From NCBI GenBank assembly GCA_012845835.1, contig JABAKD010000025.1:31750314-31814313 (forward strand): DNA of 64,000 bases, read 5' to 3'. A program made the position numbers and the translations under genes. This document shows positions 10,401 through 22,335 of this stretch, one piece after another; the first letter of the stretch is position 1, and every line of letters starts with the position of its first letter. The stretch is from Undaria pinnatifida (taxonomy: Eukaryota; Sar; Phaeophyceae; Laminariales; Alariaceae). The notes beneath the pieces are model-generated. The model ran no database searches and was not told where the DNA came from. It saw only the letters and a list, made by a program, of their open reading frames with translations.

Positions 10401-12635
10401 GAAGGAAGTATGATATAGCACGCCGGGTCCAGTGCCATGCAAAGAGATGGGCACACTACCAGAGACGCACATAAGTAGGGTGAACGATGACCAGGCATAA
10501 ACCGTGGCAAGCGTGGGTCACGCCCTTACGGTGGCTCGTTGCTGTGTAGCACGTTCACGTTCCATGGTCCACCTGTCTGAAGCGCCTCTCGGCCCTGAGG
10601 ATAGCGACGCCCCCGATGATCACGTGGACGACGACGAGGATGAACTCTCGCAGGAATCACGGTGTTGCCTGCAGGCCATGGCAAGCAGAAAACCGGTACG
10701 TAAGTTAGAGCTTGGCGGACGGCTGATCATGCGCTTAACGATTTGCTTAAGGAGTGAAACAGGAAGAGAATGGACGGACCCCTAAACGTAATATAGAAAC
10801 AAGGAATTCCGCCGATCGTGCCAGGATGCCGGATGCCCACGGCGACCAGGTATGACTTCGAGGTTCCCCTCCATCGCTTCAAAGCACTGCTTACAAGAGC
10901 GACATGCTCGCTTTCTGGTACTAGGTTGACGTTGTAGGTACGCGTCGGCTTGATTGGCGGGATGTAGGGTCATAATCGGGTAATAAGGATATCTTACTTA
11001 CTAGTTTTTTGTAGTAAAAGGTAGCCAGGTTGAGGTAACTTCGTTGTCAATGACTTGTTGAACAGTAACCAGATAGAGGTACTACTTTTTTAAAACTTTT
11101 CTGTTCCAAAATGGATTCTGGCAGAGCGAAGTTCGCACCGCAACACACACCACATGGCCGTGTGTGGGCGTAAAAGTGACAACGGCGCTCAAACCGTCCT
11201 CTATCCCTTGCCCCCGCTGGGCATGGGAGCGGAAATTCGTTCGTAACAAGGGGGGGCGGGCGCCGACAAGAACTACCCTGATTCGCGCATACGCTAACCA
11301 CGGCTACGACGATAAAAAACGTGACGGACGCTTTTGCGCGAACTATGATTACGTCATCCACGCGTTGCCTGTTTTTCTGCCGTTTTTCAGGTTGCTTCGA
11401 TTCTTAAAAGACTTCTACGCATGCCACGGCGAAGATAGAGGCCGCGGCCATCAAACACGGAAACCTCCGGTCGCAAAACAGTGGAAGAGGTTCGAAATTG
11501 ACGTTGAAGCCTCCACGCCTACGCACGAAATATATGTTCGCATTGCCTGGAGCCGGTCGCCCCGGTGGTTTAGTCGTTGCCCTCGAATACTACTAGCGTT
11601 GGTCCCTGAGTCTGACTCGCATTGTGGTGAGATTTTGACTTCGTTTGTAAAAATGCAGAAATATTACAGGATCAACTGCTGAGAGCGCCTAACACCGTGG
11701 GTAGGTACATTTCGACACGAGTCGACGAGGGAGCAAAATGGTGAATTATTCACGCGATAGAAGTCAAGGCACGTATCGTAGTGGAGAGGGGGGAGGAGGG
11801 CGCGCTTTGTGACCCCGGATCTGAGCTACTACTGGGAGGGAGTGTGAGAGTAGTGCGAGAGTGATGATTGGGATGAAAAACAACAACAACAACAACAATA
11901 ACAACAACAACAAAATGCTTCGTGCTGCTCTTGGTGGTTGGGCCGACGGACATTGTTAGGTGCGTGCGTTTGGACGTGTTTTGGTTTGCGGTCACATTTG
12001 TGCGGGTTGTGGGATAACTCTGTGGTTTGGTTGGTGGGAGGTAGACCTTTCATCACTATCTACGCGCACGTCGAAAAGAGAATGGAGATAGAGGGGTGGG
12101 AGGCGAGTCAGCGTTACGACGAGCGGCGATTGGGTGGGGAAGAGGGGGGGGGCGCGAGGAAGTCCTCGCCATGAGCGCGTGGCGTTCCTTGCATTGGACG
12201 CTATCCTGTTGTTTCGCCTTTGAAGGAGTAGGTAATAGCCGGCTGGAACCGTCTGGTATATTCGCCGTCGCCCAGATGACGTGGTGGACGTGGGTTGGGC
12301 GGGAACGGGGGTGGTCGTCTTGGACCCATGCTCATGAGCGTGTGGCTTTCACTGGCGTAGATACGGTCCCCTTCTTGCTGTTCGTTGTCAAAGCGTGCGA
12401 GAAGACAGGCGGATGCTGTGATTGAGTTGTTTATTGGCCGACACCCCGGTGTCGTGGCTGAGACGGGTTGGCTTGGGGAGGGGGTGGTTAGTTACCTTGT
12501 CGCGAAGTTGTCCACAACGATTGAAGATTTTTCGGGGACATAGTAATACGGATTGTGTGGCTAGGCGTGGTTGTGGCTTGAAAAGGCTGGTGGAAGCTGC
12601 GGGTGCGCTAAAGGTCTCGATGCCTGCTCACCCCG
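7440..12635. other. About 5 kb without a recognisable gene
   Basis: Both strands hold only medium-length open frames, for example 8,549-8,917 (+), 8,695-9,198 (-), 9,728-10,069 (-) and 11,164-11,682 (+, 172 codons). I match none of them to a family. A CAA-type microsatellite lies at 11,879-11,913 (AAC repeats). From 12,060 to 12,600 the + strand is G-rich. The longest frame (11,164) starts with GTG rather than ATG and has a low-complexity Arg-rich composition. The region may be very old transposon sequence or contain exons too short to recognise. Confidence 0.4.
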
Positions 12636-12806
12636 TGTTCGATATAGCTTGTCTCAACGAACAAAGTAGGAACAAAGATGGTCACGAAGGATCGTCCGAC
12701 GGGGGGTTGTCGGATCGTCCGACGGGGTATCGTCGGATTACCCGACGGTGAATTGCGGAATATTACAGAATGGGAAGGACACGTGGAATAGTCCTGAAGG
12801 TCAATG
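12636..12806 (+). repeat. 5' LTR of copia 1, truncated
   Basis: It matches the 3' LTR from its first base through the words GGATCGTCCGACGGGG and GAATAGTCCTGAAGGT, then diverges at about 12,800. The 3' LTR continues for roughly 240 bp more, so this copy has lost its 3' two-thirds. It carries two tandem copies of GGATCGTCCGACGGGG where the 3' LTR has one. Confidence 0.75.
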
Positions 12807-14082
12807 CCTGGAGGTGAGCATGACCAAGAGGAGGCCGGCTCACAAGAAGACGCGATGGTCTTGCTGAGATCATTGTTATTCCCACAAGATCGACCGGAAA
12901 TGCGGATGGCTAGCAACCGGGGCCGTGGAGAGGCCCAATCCAACGCTAGCAGGGAACGCCAAGATGGAGTCATAACCGGTGGGAACTTGCCAGCCCCTGG
13001 TGGTGTGCACGTAGACAAGAGTAGACATGACGAATTTGTTGAGAGTTCAGGTCGAAATGTAGGCCCTCGTGAATTTAGCGGTATAAAGCAGGTAGTCCCC
13101 AAATTCAGTGGGAGGCCTGAGGAATTCCCGTATGGAGTAAGCGGTTCGAAGCGTTCGTATCAATGAGTGGGTGTTTGGGTTCTATGCTTGCGGACATAGC
13201 AGTAGCTGTAGGTGACACAACCAAATACACGCAATACTTTATTTTGCAAGGTTTGAGACGTCCACATATCAAGAATGCGCGGGTTGCATGGGTATGTCTG
13301 ACTGAGAGCATGACTGATACTGACTTATTGGGCAGAGTGTTTGCCAGGCAATCGCCAAGCGGGGATTGGAGAATGCTTCGGCATTTTTTTTTTCCGAAAT
13401 CAATTGCTACACAGGTCAAACGGTGGGACGCGTTCCATGCAGTACAAATAGAGAAGGGTGAGGAGCTCATGATATTCTTCAGTCGTGTAGACAAGATTGT
13501 TGGTACTCTTGCTTCGCTTGGTGTGCCGAAATCAGAAGGAGATGTGAACCGCAAACTGGCACGAGTACTTGCAGCTGACTACGATATTGAACAACGCACG
13601 CTCCTGTACCGCGATGAAATCACCCGAGCAGAGATAGAGAGCATTGTCAGAGAGAGGCACCTGAGACTTCCCGTGTTATAGGGAAAGAACGTGAGTCAAG
13701 AACTGTACTCCAATAGTGCTGTCCGATGTGGGTGCAGAGGTGGGCGTCGAGGTGGCCGTGGAGGTGGTCGCGGATCCAACCGTAACAATGTTAGGTCGCA
13801 AAAGAAGAGATCAGCGAATGCTGATGCTAGCAGGGTAGCAAAGGAAACAGCAGCCTCCCCACCCCGAAGCAGACAATCCTCCAATCAGAGTATCATAAGG
13901 TGAGAGGCAAGTGTATCGGTCGCTTGGAACCCGGGCACATGTGGTACCAGTTCAGGGCTCGTGTCACCCCGGCTTCGGAGAGGACGTCTGGCGAAGGTGC
14001 ACAGGGACAGAACAACAGCGGTGAGACTGTGTGCTGTCTTGCTAATGCGATGTTTAGCTGTAGTGGTGACTCGTGTGCTTAG
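12804..14082 (+). pseudogene. gag: Copia 1 gag (nucleocapsid polyprotein), frameshifted
   Basis: Three frames together make a gag. 12,804-13,166 gives the N-terminus. 13,163-13,681 gives a UBN2-type capsid region with a W-to-I pattern (KRWDAFHAVQIEKGEEL, then a V-x-x-I-x-x-L-x-x-L-G segment). 13,691-13,903 is a Gly/Arg-rich basic tail with RGG-like repeats. A zinc knuckle is suggested at about 13,905-13,950 (C-I-G-R-L-E-P-G-H), but its second and last Cys are lost. Gag normally forms the particle that packages element RNA. With these breaks it should not make an intact particle protein. Confidence 0.7.
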
Positions 14083-14097
14083 GAATGTAGTGAGGGC

Positions 14098-14814
14098 ATG
14101 CCGGAGAGCTTAGCGGAGAAATTGATAGCAGACAGTGGTGCTTCATTTCACATGACTCATTCAGCTGATCTGTTGAGTGACGTACGACTGTGCGACGACA
14201 AAGTTAGGATCGGTGACAACCACCTGATCGACGTCGTGAGGTATGGCACGCTGACTGTAGTCTGCCCCGGAGATCTAACTGTTTTACTGTTAAATGTGGC
14301 TTACATGCCGGACTTGGCGTTCAATTTGTTTTCGCTAATGGCCGCGCGTAAGCAGGGAGTGGGATTCATGACCGAGGATGACGGCTTGTGCATTTCTCTT
14401 TTCGATGGGCGGTTGAGATTTGAGGGTGACGGATCTAGCTACTCCAACTTCGCTTGCAGAATAGAGCCAGACAACGGCTATGGGCCGTTTCCCCTATCGA
14501 TCCCCGACCCCGCCGAAAAACGTACAAATACTGGTTGCGATTTTGACCTGGCGTTTCCCGTGCTTGCCCCCGGTAGCGCTGCTTCTGCTGAGACAGCTGT
14601 AGATATCAACATCTTCCACTGCGTGCATGGTCACTTTCAGGAACTACTGCTGAGCGAGACCGCAAAGGCACTCGGTGTGGAATTGTTAGGAACGCTAAGA
14701 CCCTGTACTCGCTGTTCTATATCGAAAGGTTACATCAAACCAATCCCCAGCAGCAGTAAGTCGCGCGCGCCAGAGAAGTTGGGACGGGTTTTTGTTGACA
14801 TTAAGTGGCCCTAA
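14098..14814 (+). pseudogene. Copia 1 protease and GAG-pre-integrase region
   Basis: The 238-codon frame has the retropepsin motif ADSGASFHMT near residue 12, followed by the copia-type core (VAYMPDLAFNLFSL). Further on are H-x-x-H-G-H spacing and C-T-R-C, which are the HHCC zinc-binding residues of the pre-integrase domain, and then LGRVFVDIKWP, the start of the integrase core with its first catalytic Asp. The frame ends at a stop right after that point, and the rest of the integrase core continues in another frame. Confidence 0.8.
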
Positions 14815-15797
14815 GAAAAACCCTTCTCTGATGGGTAAGAGGTATGTCATGCTAGTGAAGGATGGCTTCTCTCCCTACGCGTAGGTATGTTTTCTTAAGC
14901 ACAAATCGGATGCAGCAGACGCGTTTAGGAAGTTTTTGGCTGATGTGCTCGCCGACGGTTTCCCCTCGAAGGTGAGATTGTACGGTCTGACAACGATGGG
15001 GATGTTTTTTTTGGGAGTTTCGAGAGGTGTGCAAACAGTTTTGCATCAAGCAGGAATTCACTAACGCGGAAAGCCCAAAGCAGAACGGTCTTGTCGAGAG
15101 AGCGCTAGGCATCATTCAAAACGCAGCGCTTGCTGCGTGCATCCAAGCTCCTATCATTTTCCCGCTCGTTCAACTACCGCCGACTGAATCTCTGTGGGCG
15201 GAAGCGGTGCACTGGTCTTGTGACGCCTTGAACCACACCGCAACCACTGCCAACCCCGGCAACGAGATTCTGCATGAGATGTGGCATGGAACTGCCACAC
15301 CTGCCTCGCCACACCCGTTCCTTTGCCCAGCTTACTGCCGCTGGAACCGCCTGTCTAAGTCGTCACCCCGGGCCGAGAGCTGCTTTTACCTCGGGCCGGG
15401 CCTCGATCACCCATGTGACTCTTTGGGGATGCTAACGCGGGGGAACAGGGTGGTGGAGACTCGAGATGTGACCTGGGAAGCAAGGCTTGATGTGGGAGCG
15501 GTACTATCCCAGCTGTCGGAGGTACCGGAACAGGGAGGGGCGCAGGGGTTAGAAGATGCGCCAGAGTTGGGAGGGACGGAGGACTTTGGCTCCGCCCCGA
15601 CGACTCCACTGCCGGTTTTGGGGAGGGGACCCCCTCATCGACTCCGTGCGGTGTCCCCGATGACGCAAGCGGTGTCTCTGATACAGCAAGCTGGCGACGA
15701 GTTTCTCGCCGAAGATATGGAGCCGAACGATACATCAGCGGTCAGCAGTGAATTGTCAGACAGCGACTTTTCCTCTCAGGATGGAAGCGACGTGTGA
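14815..15797 (+). pseudogene. Copia 1 integrase, frameshifted
   Basis: Up to about 15,030 the core is readable only with stops and frame changes (YVMLVKDGFSPYA, then KHKSDAADAFRKF). From 15,027 an open frame carries SPKQNGLVERALG, the conserved C-terminal helix of copia integrases (family pattern PQQNG.AER), and then the region that passes into the linker before RT. The linker is acidic and Ser-rich (SAVSSELSDSDFSSQDGSD) and ends at 15,797. The middle catalytic Asp region is damaged. Confidence 0.8.
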
Positions 15798-15863
15798 GCC
15801 TCTGACGACGAAGCTCCGATCCCCACGGCGGCCCGGACTGCTGCACGCCAACTTGGAGCGCAC

Positions 15864-16880
15864 ATGTCAGGACCGGGCGATGGTGAAGATATTCGGGAGG
15901 GACGTACGAGAGCGCAGAGCAGGGCATTCGATCGGCAAGCGGCAGCAGGACTGATTAGTACAACCGGGGCCTGTGAAGGAGGCCGTGTGTTCCAGGCGCT
16001 ACTGGCGGCGAATGAAGCGGAGTGCGGGAGGGCGATGCTGCCGGATAGAGAGGCGGAACCGGAACAAACGTCATACACCGCAGCTCGTACGTCAAATCAT
16101 TCGGACGTTTGGATGAACGCGATGAGATCGGAGTTTGATGGACGCGAAGCTGCTGGAACGTTTGTGGAGGTTTCGGAACTCCTAGCGAGTAGCAATATCG
16201 TAGAGTCAAAGTGGCTCTTGAAGTGGAAGAGCGACGCGCACGGTATGATTGATAGAGCTAAGGCACGGTTATTAGCTAAGGGCTATAGCCAGGTAGAAGG
16301 AGTTGACTACTTCGAGACCTTTGCCCTACTGCCTCGACCACGTCTAACAGACTCATTGCAGCAATGGCATGCAAGCTTAATTGGGACGTGGGACACTTGG
16401 ACGTTGACCAGGCCTTTGATCAGGCAGAGTTGGATACCGAGATAATCTTGAAACTTACTCGCGGTTGTGGCGAGATGTCGGGTAAGGTAGTTCCTAGTCA
16501 ACAAAGTCTCTTAAGGTCTAAAGCAGAGTATCCGCCCATGGTACAAGCTACTGTCGTCAACCTTACTAGAGTGTGGGTTTGAGCAGTGCTTGGTAGACCA
16601 GTGCGTGTTTTGACTTATGTTGAATGACGCGGATGTGGCGTTTCTGGTGTTCCACGTGGACGAGATCAAGATCGCAGCGACCGAAAATGTGACTGATTCG
16701 GTGGTAGCTGATCTCAATAAGAGATTTCCTACAAACCATCTGGGCGAGGTTACGTGGTACATGGGTAGCGAGTGCAGGAGAGATCGTGAGAAGGGAACGC
16801 TGAAAATTTCGCAGACTCAGTTGGTCCGAAAGGTTGTCGACCGTTTCGGTATCACTAAGACCAGCCCCATCCCCGCTTGA
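15864..16880 (+). pseudogene. Copia 1 reverse transcriptase, frameshifted and catalytically altered
   Basis: The N-terminal RT motif is clear: SKWLLKWKSDAHG...AKARLLAKGYSQVEGVDYFETFA. A frame change follows at about 16,345-16,365, then LDVDQAFDQAELDTEI. A second break precedes the palm motif, which reads FHVDEI (about 16,650-16,667) instead of the family's YVDD. The Tyr is His and the second catalytic Asp is Glu, so activity would be lost even if the frames were joined. Confidence 0.85.
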
Positions 16881-16886
16881 CCGTCA

Positions 16887-17615
16887 TTGGCCCTCAGATA
16901 CGTGAGGGATGAGGAACCTGTGGTGCACGCGAATTTCCGTGAAATTGTGTGGAGTTTGATGTGGATTGCGAACTGGACAAGGCCTGACATCTCCAATGCA
17001 GTGCGAGCAATTGCGGGGTTTTCGCACGATCCTAAGGTAGTGAACGTGAAGGCTGCTAGGAAGGTTCTCGATTATTTGAGTGCTACAGCCCATTTGGGAT
17101 TGACTTTTAGGAAAGAGAGTAAGTTGGGGCATGTACAGTTGGAATACGACCTAGCGACCTACGTAGACGCAGACTACGCCCACAAGGCCGAGGACAGTCG
17201 TTCGGTATCTGGTGTAGCTGTTTGCTGCAGAGGAACGCTCGTATCCTGGTTTTCTAGGACGCAAAAATACGTTACTCTCTCCACCACTGAGGCCGAGTAC
17301 GTAACGAAGGCCGACAAGGTAAAGGAGGCCCTGTACGTGCAAGGAGTCTTGATGCTCGTGATGCCAAGTATTGGATTGCCGAGCAGTGGAGTGTTTGAAG
17401 ACAGCAAAGCGGCGATTGACTTGGCCAAAAACCCACTGAGTTCGTCAAACAGCAAGCACATCGGTGTGAGGTACCACTTCCTGAGCGAAGTCGTGGGAAA
17501 AGGAGACTTATGCGTCACGTACGTAAGGACGGAGGATCAACATGCGGACATTCTCACCAAGGCGACTGCTCAGGAGAGTTTTGAGAAACACCTTGACTTG
17601 TTGTTGGGGATATAA
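16887..17615 (+). pseudogene. Copia 1 RNase H domain
   Basis: This is a long open frame of 242 codons with the copia RNase H landmarks in order: SLMWIANWTRPDIS, then YVDADYAHKAEDSRSVSG (first Asp), KYVTLSTTEAEY (Glu), FEDSKAAIDLAKNP (Asp) and TEDQHADILTKA (last Asp). It is the best-preserved part of the element. It ends 76 bases before the 3' LTR. Upstream frames are broken, so this domain alone is not useful to the element. Confidence 0.9.
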
Positions 17616-17691
17616 GTTTTCCGTCGTAAATTGCTTTTGGGAGTTGCCATTGTTGTTGGAGGCTTGTTAGTTGATCTAGCGCCAGGAAGGG

Positions 17692-18051
17692 TGTTCGATA
17701 TAGCTTGTCTTAACGAACAATGTAGGAGCAACGCTGGTCACGAAGGATCGTCCGACGGGGTATTGTCGATTTACCCGACGGTGTATTGGGGAATGGTATA
17801 ACGTGGAAGAGACACCTGGAATAGTCCTGAAGGTTCTAGTAGACTGTTCCTGGAACCAATCTAGAAACACGTGGAAATATGATAATGTAGTACCTGCAGT
17901 ATTTGGGAATTTGGGGTCTTGAGAACATTGCCTCGGGTGGAGCGATATGGCTTCACCCACTCGCCTCACTCCATCTATTTCCCTCTTGTCAGCATCCGGG
18001 ACCAGCTAATAAAGACATCTATATACCATTTTCTTCACACTGTGTGTTGCA
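17692..18051 (+). repeat. 3' LTR of copia 1
   Basis: It starts TGTTCGATATAGC right after the polypurine tract. It contains AATAAA at 18,008-18,013 and a TATA-like CTATATA at 18,019-18,025. The right border at TGTTGCA is inferred. Confidence 0.7.
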
Positions 18052-19090
18052 GTGAAGCTCGATGCCTGAGGCTGGGAGCCCATTATTCTTCGCTTAACCG
18101 ATTTAATCCAACACCCCGCACTCTGAGCTGGCGTCTGTTATTCGTGCGCATTGACTAAACCGGTTGCGGATACGTGTCAAAGGTAGTATACGTTGGGTAG
18201 GTGTTGTATTGTTTGCATAATTCGCCTAACCCGCTGCGGGATCGGACGGTTGGTTAGGCTGTTGCGGCACGGTGGTACTGGTGACGGGAATGAGGTATGT
18301 CGTTGACGCTAGGGTTGGCGCCATGGCGTCGGCGTATCCGACCTGTAGCCTCTACTGAGTCCGTGCATATTGCTGATTTATCGTTGGGAACTGGGTGACG
18401 TAGTCCGATAGTGACGTCTGCAGGCCTCGCCTGCTCCAGCGCTATTCTTTATATGGGTGCACTGTGGTGTTGCCGGGGGAGTATACGGTCACGTGCACGG
18501 TGGTAGGGGGTGACGGTGTGCCTCCGCCTCCCCGACCGGTTTATGTTGGTGAGGAACCGTTTGCTCGTTCAGTTTTGTTTTCTCCCGATGAAGGCATGAA
18601 ATTGACTTCCTTTGACGTTCTCCCACGTAGTGTGCCTGCATGGAATTTGAAGGTTTACGTAGTGCGGAGAACGGACTGAGGACCAAAGTCCGGGAGGACC
18701 GGCGGTAGCCCGTTTTGTCGTTCGCCGCGACTAACGACGAACCTATCGGCGGCCACCACTTGGACTCAACTACAACAAACGACACGCCTATGATGACGTA
18801 GGCCGACCAAGGCCAGAAATGGCTTCAGGATAGTTGCGTGGATATTGTGGAGCGTCCGTTTTGCCGGCGTCAACAACCATTTCTTTTTTCACCTCAGCTT
18901 ACACGAACCCTTGCGAGCATCATGACAACCGTGGATTCCAGACTAGGCCACATACGTAGGCGTGTACGGGACAATACATGGGACACTTCCAGTATTTCTA
19001 AATCTCACTTCTCAGCGCTTACGTGGTAAAGTTACGGGAATTAGCTACACATGTACCTGGTATACGTTGTGCGGGACCTCCCGCCTGCTT
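18052..19090. other. No gene recognised
   Basis: An open frame at 18,464-18,679 (+) of 71 codons (LPGEYTVTCTVVGGDG...VPPPPRPVYV) looks protein-like but has no family I know and no obvious splice partners. The rest shows nothing. Confidence 0.35.
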
Positions 19091-20075
19091 GATCCATCTT
19101 GGTGGTGGAAGCGCATGCAATTTTGCGCGGAGATTCCACGGATTCCGTGGGAACTTGACAATGTGAACTGCTTCCCATTGACCCGTTGACTCCTCCGTGC
19201 TTTCTGTGTATGTGCCGGAGGGAGATGTTGTAATACCCTTATTGTTTTGAATATGACCATGAGAGTAGCTTCCATGGGAGCTTTACGGCAAGTACGTGCA
19301 CAACTCTTTCTTTCGGTGGAAGCTTCTATCCATTCGCCACATGCTTGCTGTGACGCTGCTTTCGTCAGCTGTCATGGACGACCCCACGGAACATCCACTT
19401 AGGTTTTCCATGGAAGTAATGGAGGCTTTCACGGAATCTTGCGTGGATGTATGTTGCTTTCACGGAAGCTTTTTATGCAGCTACTTCCACGGACGCTTGC
19501 GTGGAAGTGATCTTCTTTCATGGAAGCTTCCACAAAAGCTTTCGCGGAAGAAATTTGACTTCGCGGAAGATTTCAAGGAAGCTTTTGTGGAAGCCTCCAT
19601 GGAAGGATGAGAAAATGATTCCGTGAAAGCATATTTACTTCTACGGAAGCTTCGGTGAAAGCCGTGAAAGCTCGTTAATGAATATTACTTCCACGAAAGC
19701 TTCCGGAAAAGCTTCCCTGGATTTGAAATACTGCCGTGAAAACAATTTTGTCCACCAAAGAGTCCGTGCAAGCTACTGTGGAAGCTTCCGTAAAATCTTC
19801 CGTTGAGAGATTCCGCGAACGCTTCTGTGAAGGATATTTTTCCCAACTTCCTCGGAAGCTTTCACGGAAGCTTTTACAGAAGCTTTCGAGGAAGGAAGTT
19901 CCATGAAAGCTTCCACGAAAGCGTCCACGGAAGCAGCTTCGATGGAAGCTTCCGTGCTTCCACGAAATCTTCCACGAAAACTTCCAGGGACGCTTCCACG
20001 AAATATTCCACAACATGGAAGATTGGAAGCTTCCACGGGAGCGCGGTAGCTTTCATGGAAGCTTTCGTGTACTTG
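19090..20075. repeat. Array of self-complementary GGAAGCTTCC / CCACGGAAGC minisatellite words
   Basis: AAGCTT, CCACGGAAG and CATGGAAGC words recur every 10-25 bases on both strands. Because the unit is nearly self-complementary, open frames appear on both strands and read as Ser-Phe-His/Arg-Gly or Trp-Lys-Leu-Pro repeats. I treat these as artefacts of the repeat. Confidence 0.8.
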
Positions 20076-20079
20076 CATC

Positions 20080-21354
20080 AAAAATGCAACGGGTGCCGGT
20101 AGCCCAGCATGTGCTACTATATATAGCCCTATGTACGATAAACGGGGCCACATGGAGACAATGAAGCAGTAACGTAGATACCCCCATATTGAAACACGAT
20201 TATCAAAAAAGTGTTTGTATGCGACACTCCATTGCCAACTTTGTCGATGTGCAATTAGGTGTTGGGAAATCCATTTCTTCCAGTTAGCAGCAGCTAAGTT
20301 GATGACAGACATGATTAGACATGGTTATGCCAAGGAACGTTTGTGGCGCAAACTCCACATTTTCCGAAAAACATTTTTTATAAAACTCACCTATAAAGCC
20401 GACTATTAAGAGAGTGCATGACCCGGTTGTACGTGAGAGGTATTGGTGGTTGGTCACTGAAGGAGTTTGGAAATGTATCGAAAGGGAGGGTCAAGCACCC
20501 GAGCATGATAGACTGCTGAGTGATGAGTGGGTACGTCTTTGTACGTTACATGGGTTTTAAGAATGAGCGACTGAATTGCAAAAGTTATACACGATTTATG
20601 GGAATGGTCACTTCGCCTGTCCCTCAAACGTTTACTTTTACAAAGTGTCGTAGAGGAATGTACAACCACCGTTTTTGGGAATATATAAAAATAAGAGTTG
20701 TGGAGAGGGGGGGGGGGGGTGGGTATTTTCGCGGATGAGTGGAAACGTAGTCACGCAAGCATAGCCGTAGGCGTTAGAGTATTAGAGTGTAACGCACCGT
20801 CGTACCTGAGTAAGCAATGTGTGCGGGCATGTTGATTCGAGTTAATCGGAAAAGGTGTGTACATTACGTATGCTACATTTGGATATGTGTGGGTTGGGAA
20901 GCGGGTACATATGAGTGTGGAAGTGTGTATGGACTGTGCATGTCGAGTACTGGGCATTTGTGGGTTGAAAAGACGGTGTATATAAGCATGGAAGTGTTCA
21001 ACCTACGTACGTAGGTTACACCGTCTTTATGAAATTCGTTACCAAAGGCGTTACGATACATCTGAGGATTGCAAAAACGTTACACAAGCATTATTGTTAT
21101 GTATGGGTTATTTTCTCCTCTCTACGACGTCGATTGAAGAATGAAAATTATAACCAAGTTTCTTAACTATACCAACGCAAAACATACATTCATGACGTAC
21201 ACATCAAACACGCTACCTAGAACCGAAATATTTCAGGAAATGAACAACGCCGACAATCATGCCAAAACATGGTATGTCAACGGAAACAACGAACGTTACT
21301 GAGTCCAAATCACGCCGGAATGCAAGGGCTCGTCGTCGTTTTTTTTTTTTTTTT
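20080..21354. other. No gene recognised
   Basis: A G run sits at about 20,706-20,720 and a T run at 21,339-21,355. Open frames are short and unconvincing. Confidence 0.5.
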
Positions 21355-21645
21355 TCTCTCGCGTTCCCATAAACGCCCCACATCGAAATCCGCCAGAGTA
21401 ATAAACGCTTCCACGCATTGGACATTCCGCTGCTGAAATTCACCCCCCCCCCCCCACACACACACACACACCCTTCCCTCACCAGATGTTGTACTTACAG
21501 GCTTCACTTGATAAACTGATGCATTACCTTCCACGAATTTCATAGTTTCCGTCCACAGGCTGAGTAACATCACCCTGTCGACCCTGATAGCTACACTGTA
21601 GTTGCAAGTGGACTCGCCGAAACCTCCCACAGCTCATCACATGTC
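21355..21645 (+). repeat. C-tract dispersed repeat, copy B (short)
   Basis: It has the 'CGAAATCCGCCAGAGTAATA' module, a poly-C and ACAC tract, the GATGCATTACCTTCCACG module and the core GTTGACCCTGATAGC-like (CTGTCGACCCTGATAGCTAC) ending at GGACTCGCCG. Confidence 0.8.
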
Positions 21646-22063
21646 ACCCGCCAACATGGCGGGATGCTCAATAAGCAGACTACCTATACATACAAATTAT
21701 TTCTTGTAACCCCCCCCCCCCCTCCGCCCCTTTTTCTCAAACCCTAGCCTCACTCCGCGTTTCGATTCAACCCACACCGTGTAGCAATAAAATTAATACA
21801 CACATAGTCAAAGTATGAAGCGTAACGGTATTTTAAGTGTATTTTGATACCGCTACAACTCATAATTGTCAAGGCTGGTTATTGCATGTTAATATTCAGG
21901 GATCAATATGCATTTAACAATACTTGACAAAAGCCGCGAGGGGGAACGTTGAAATTCCCAAACGCCCCTTGCAACTTCATTTTTAGCCCCCCGAAGCAGT
22001 TTTCTCGGTGAACATAGATACGTTTTGCAGATATGCATAACAGCCCCCCCCCCAACCACTGTA

Positions 22064-22335
22064 AACCAATATGTATTCGAAAACACCACTCTGATACAAT
22101 ACGATAATAAAGTCTAGAACATCAACCAAAACGCACACGTGTAGCAAAAACCACGCGGTTACAAAATAATATGTATTCGAAAGCACCACTACGAAACAAC
22201 ACGATAACGAAGTCTAGAACATAAACCAAAAGGCATACGTGTCGCAACAACAACGCGGCAAGCTTTTTTTGAAACAATACGATAACAAAGTCTAGAATAT
22301 CAACCAAAACATACGTGTAGCAAACCCCACGCGGA
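22064..22335 (+). repeat. Tandem repeat, about 100-bp unit, 2.6 copies
   Basis: AATATGTATTCGAAA...CACCACT, then ACGATAA..AAGTCTAGAA, CAACCAAAA, ACGTGT.GCAA and CACGCGG recur at about 22,068, 22,168 and (partial) 22,270. No coding signal is seen. Confidence 0.85.

Larger units (their letters stand above)
12636..18051 (+). mobile_element. Ty1/copia LTR retrotransposon 1 (degraded)
   Basis: Both LTRs start TGTTCGATATAGCTTGTC, at 12,636 and 17,692. Between them lie gag, aspartic protease, integrase, reverse transcriptase and RNase H, in the order that defines Ty1/copia (integrase before RT). A purine tract AGGAAGGG (17,684-17,691) directly precedes the 3' LTR and is the expected polypurine tract. 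Several frameshifts and stops split the polyprotein, so it is not autonomous. The right end is set at TGTTGCA (18,051) by the TG...CA rule, and I did not find a matching 5-bp target duplication. Confidence 0.9.

Noticed and set aside
19773-20312. 179-codon minus-strand frame with Trp/Lys/Leu/Ser-Phe repeats
   Set aside because: The array is self-complementary, so similar frames appear on both strands; no codon-level signal.
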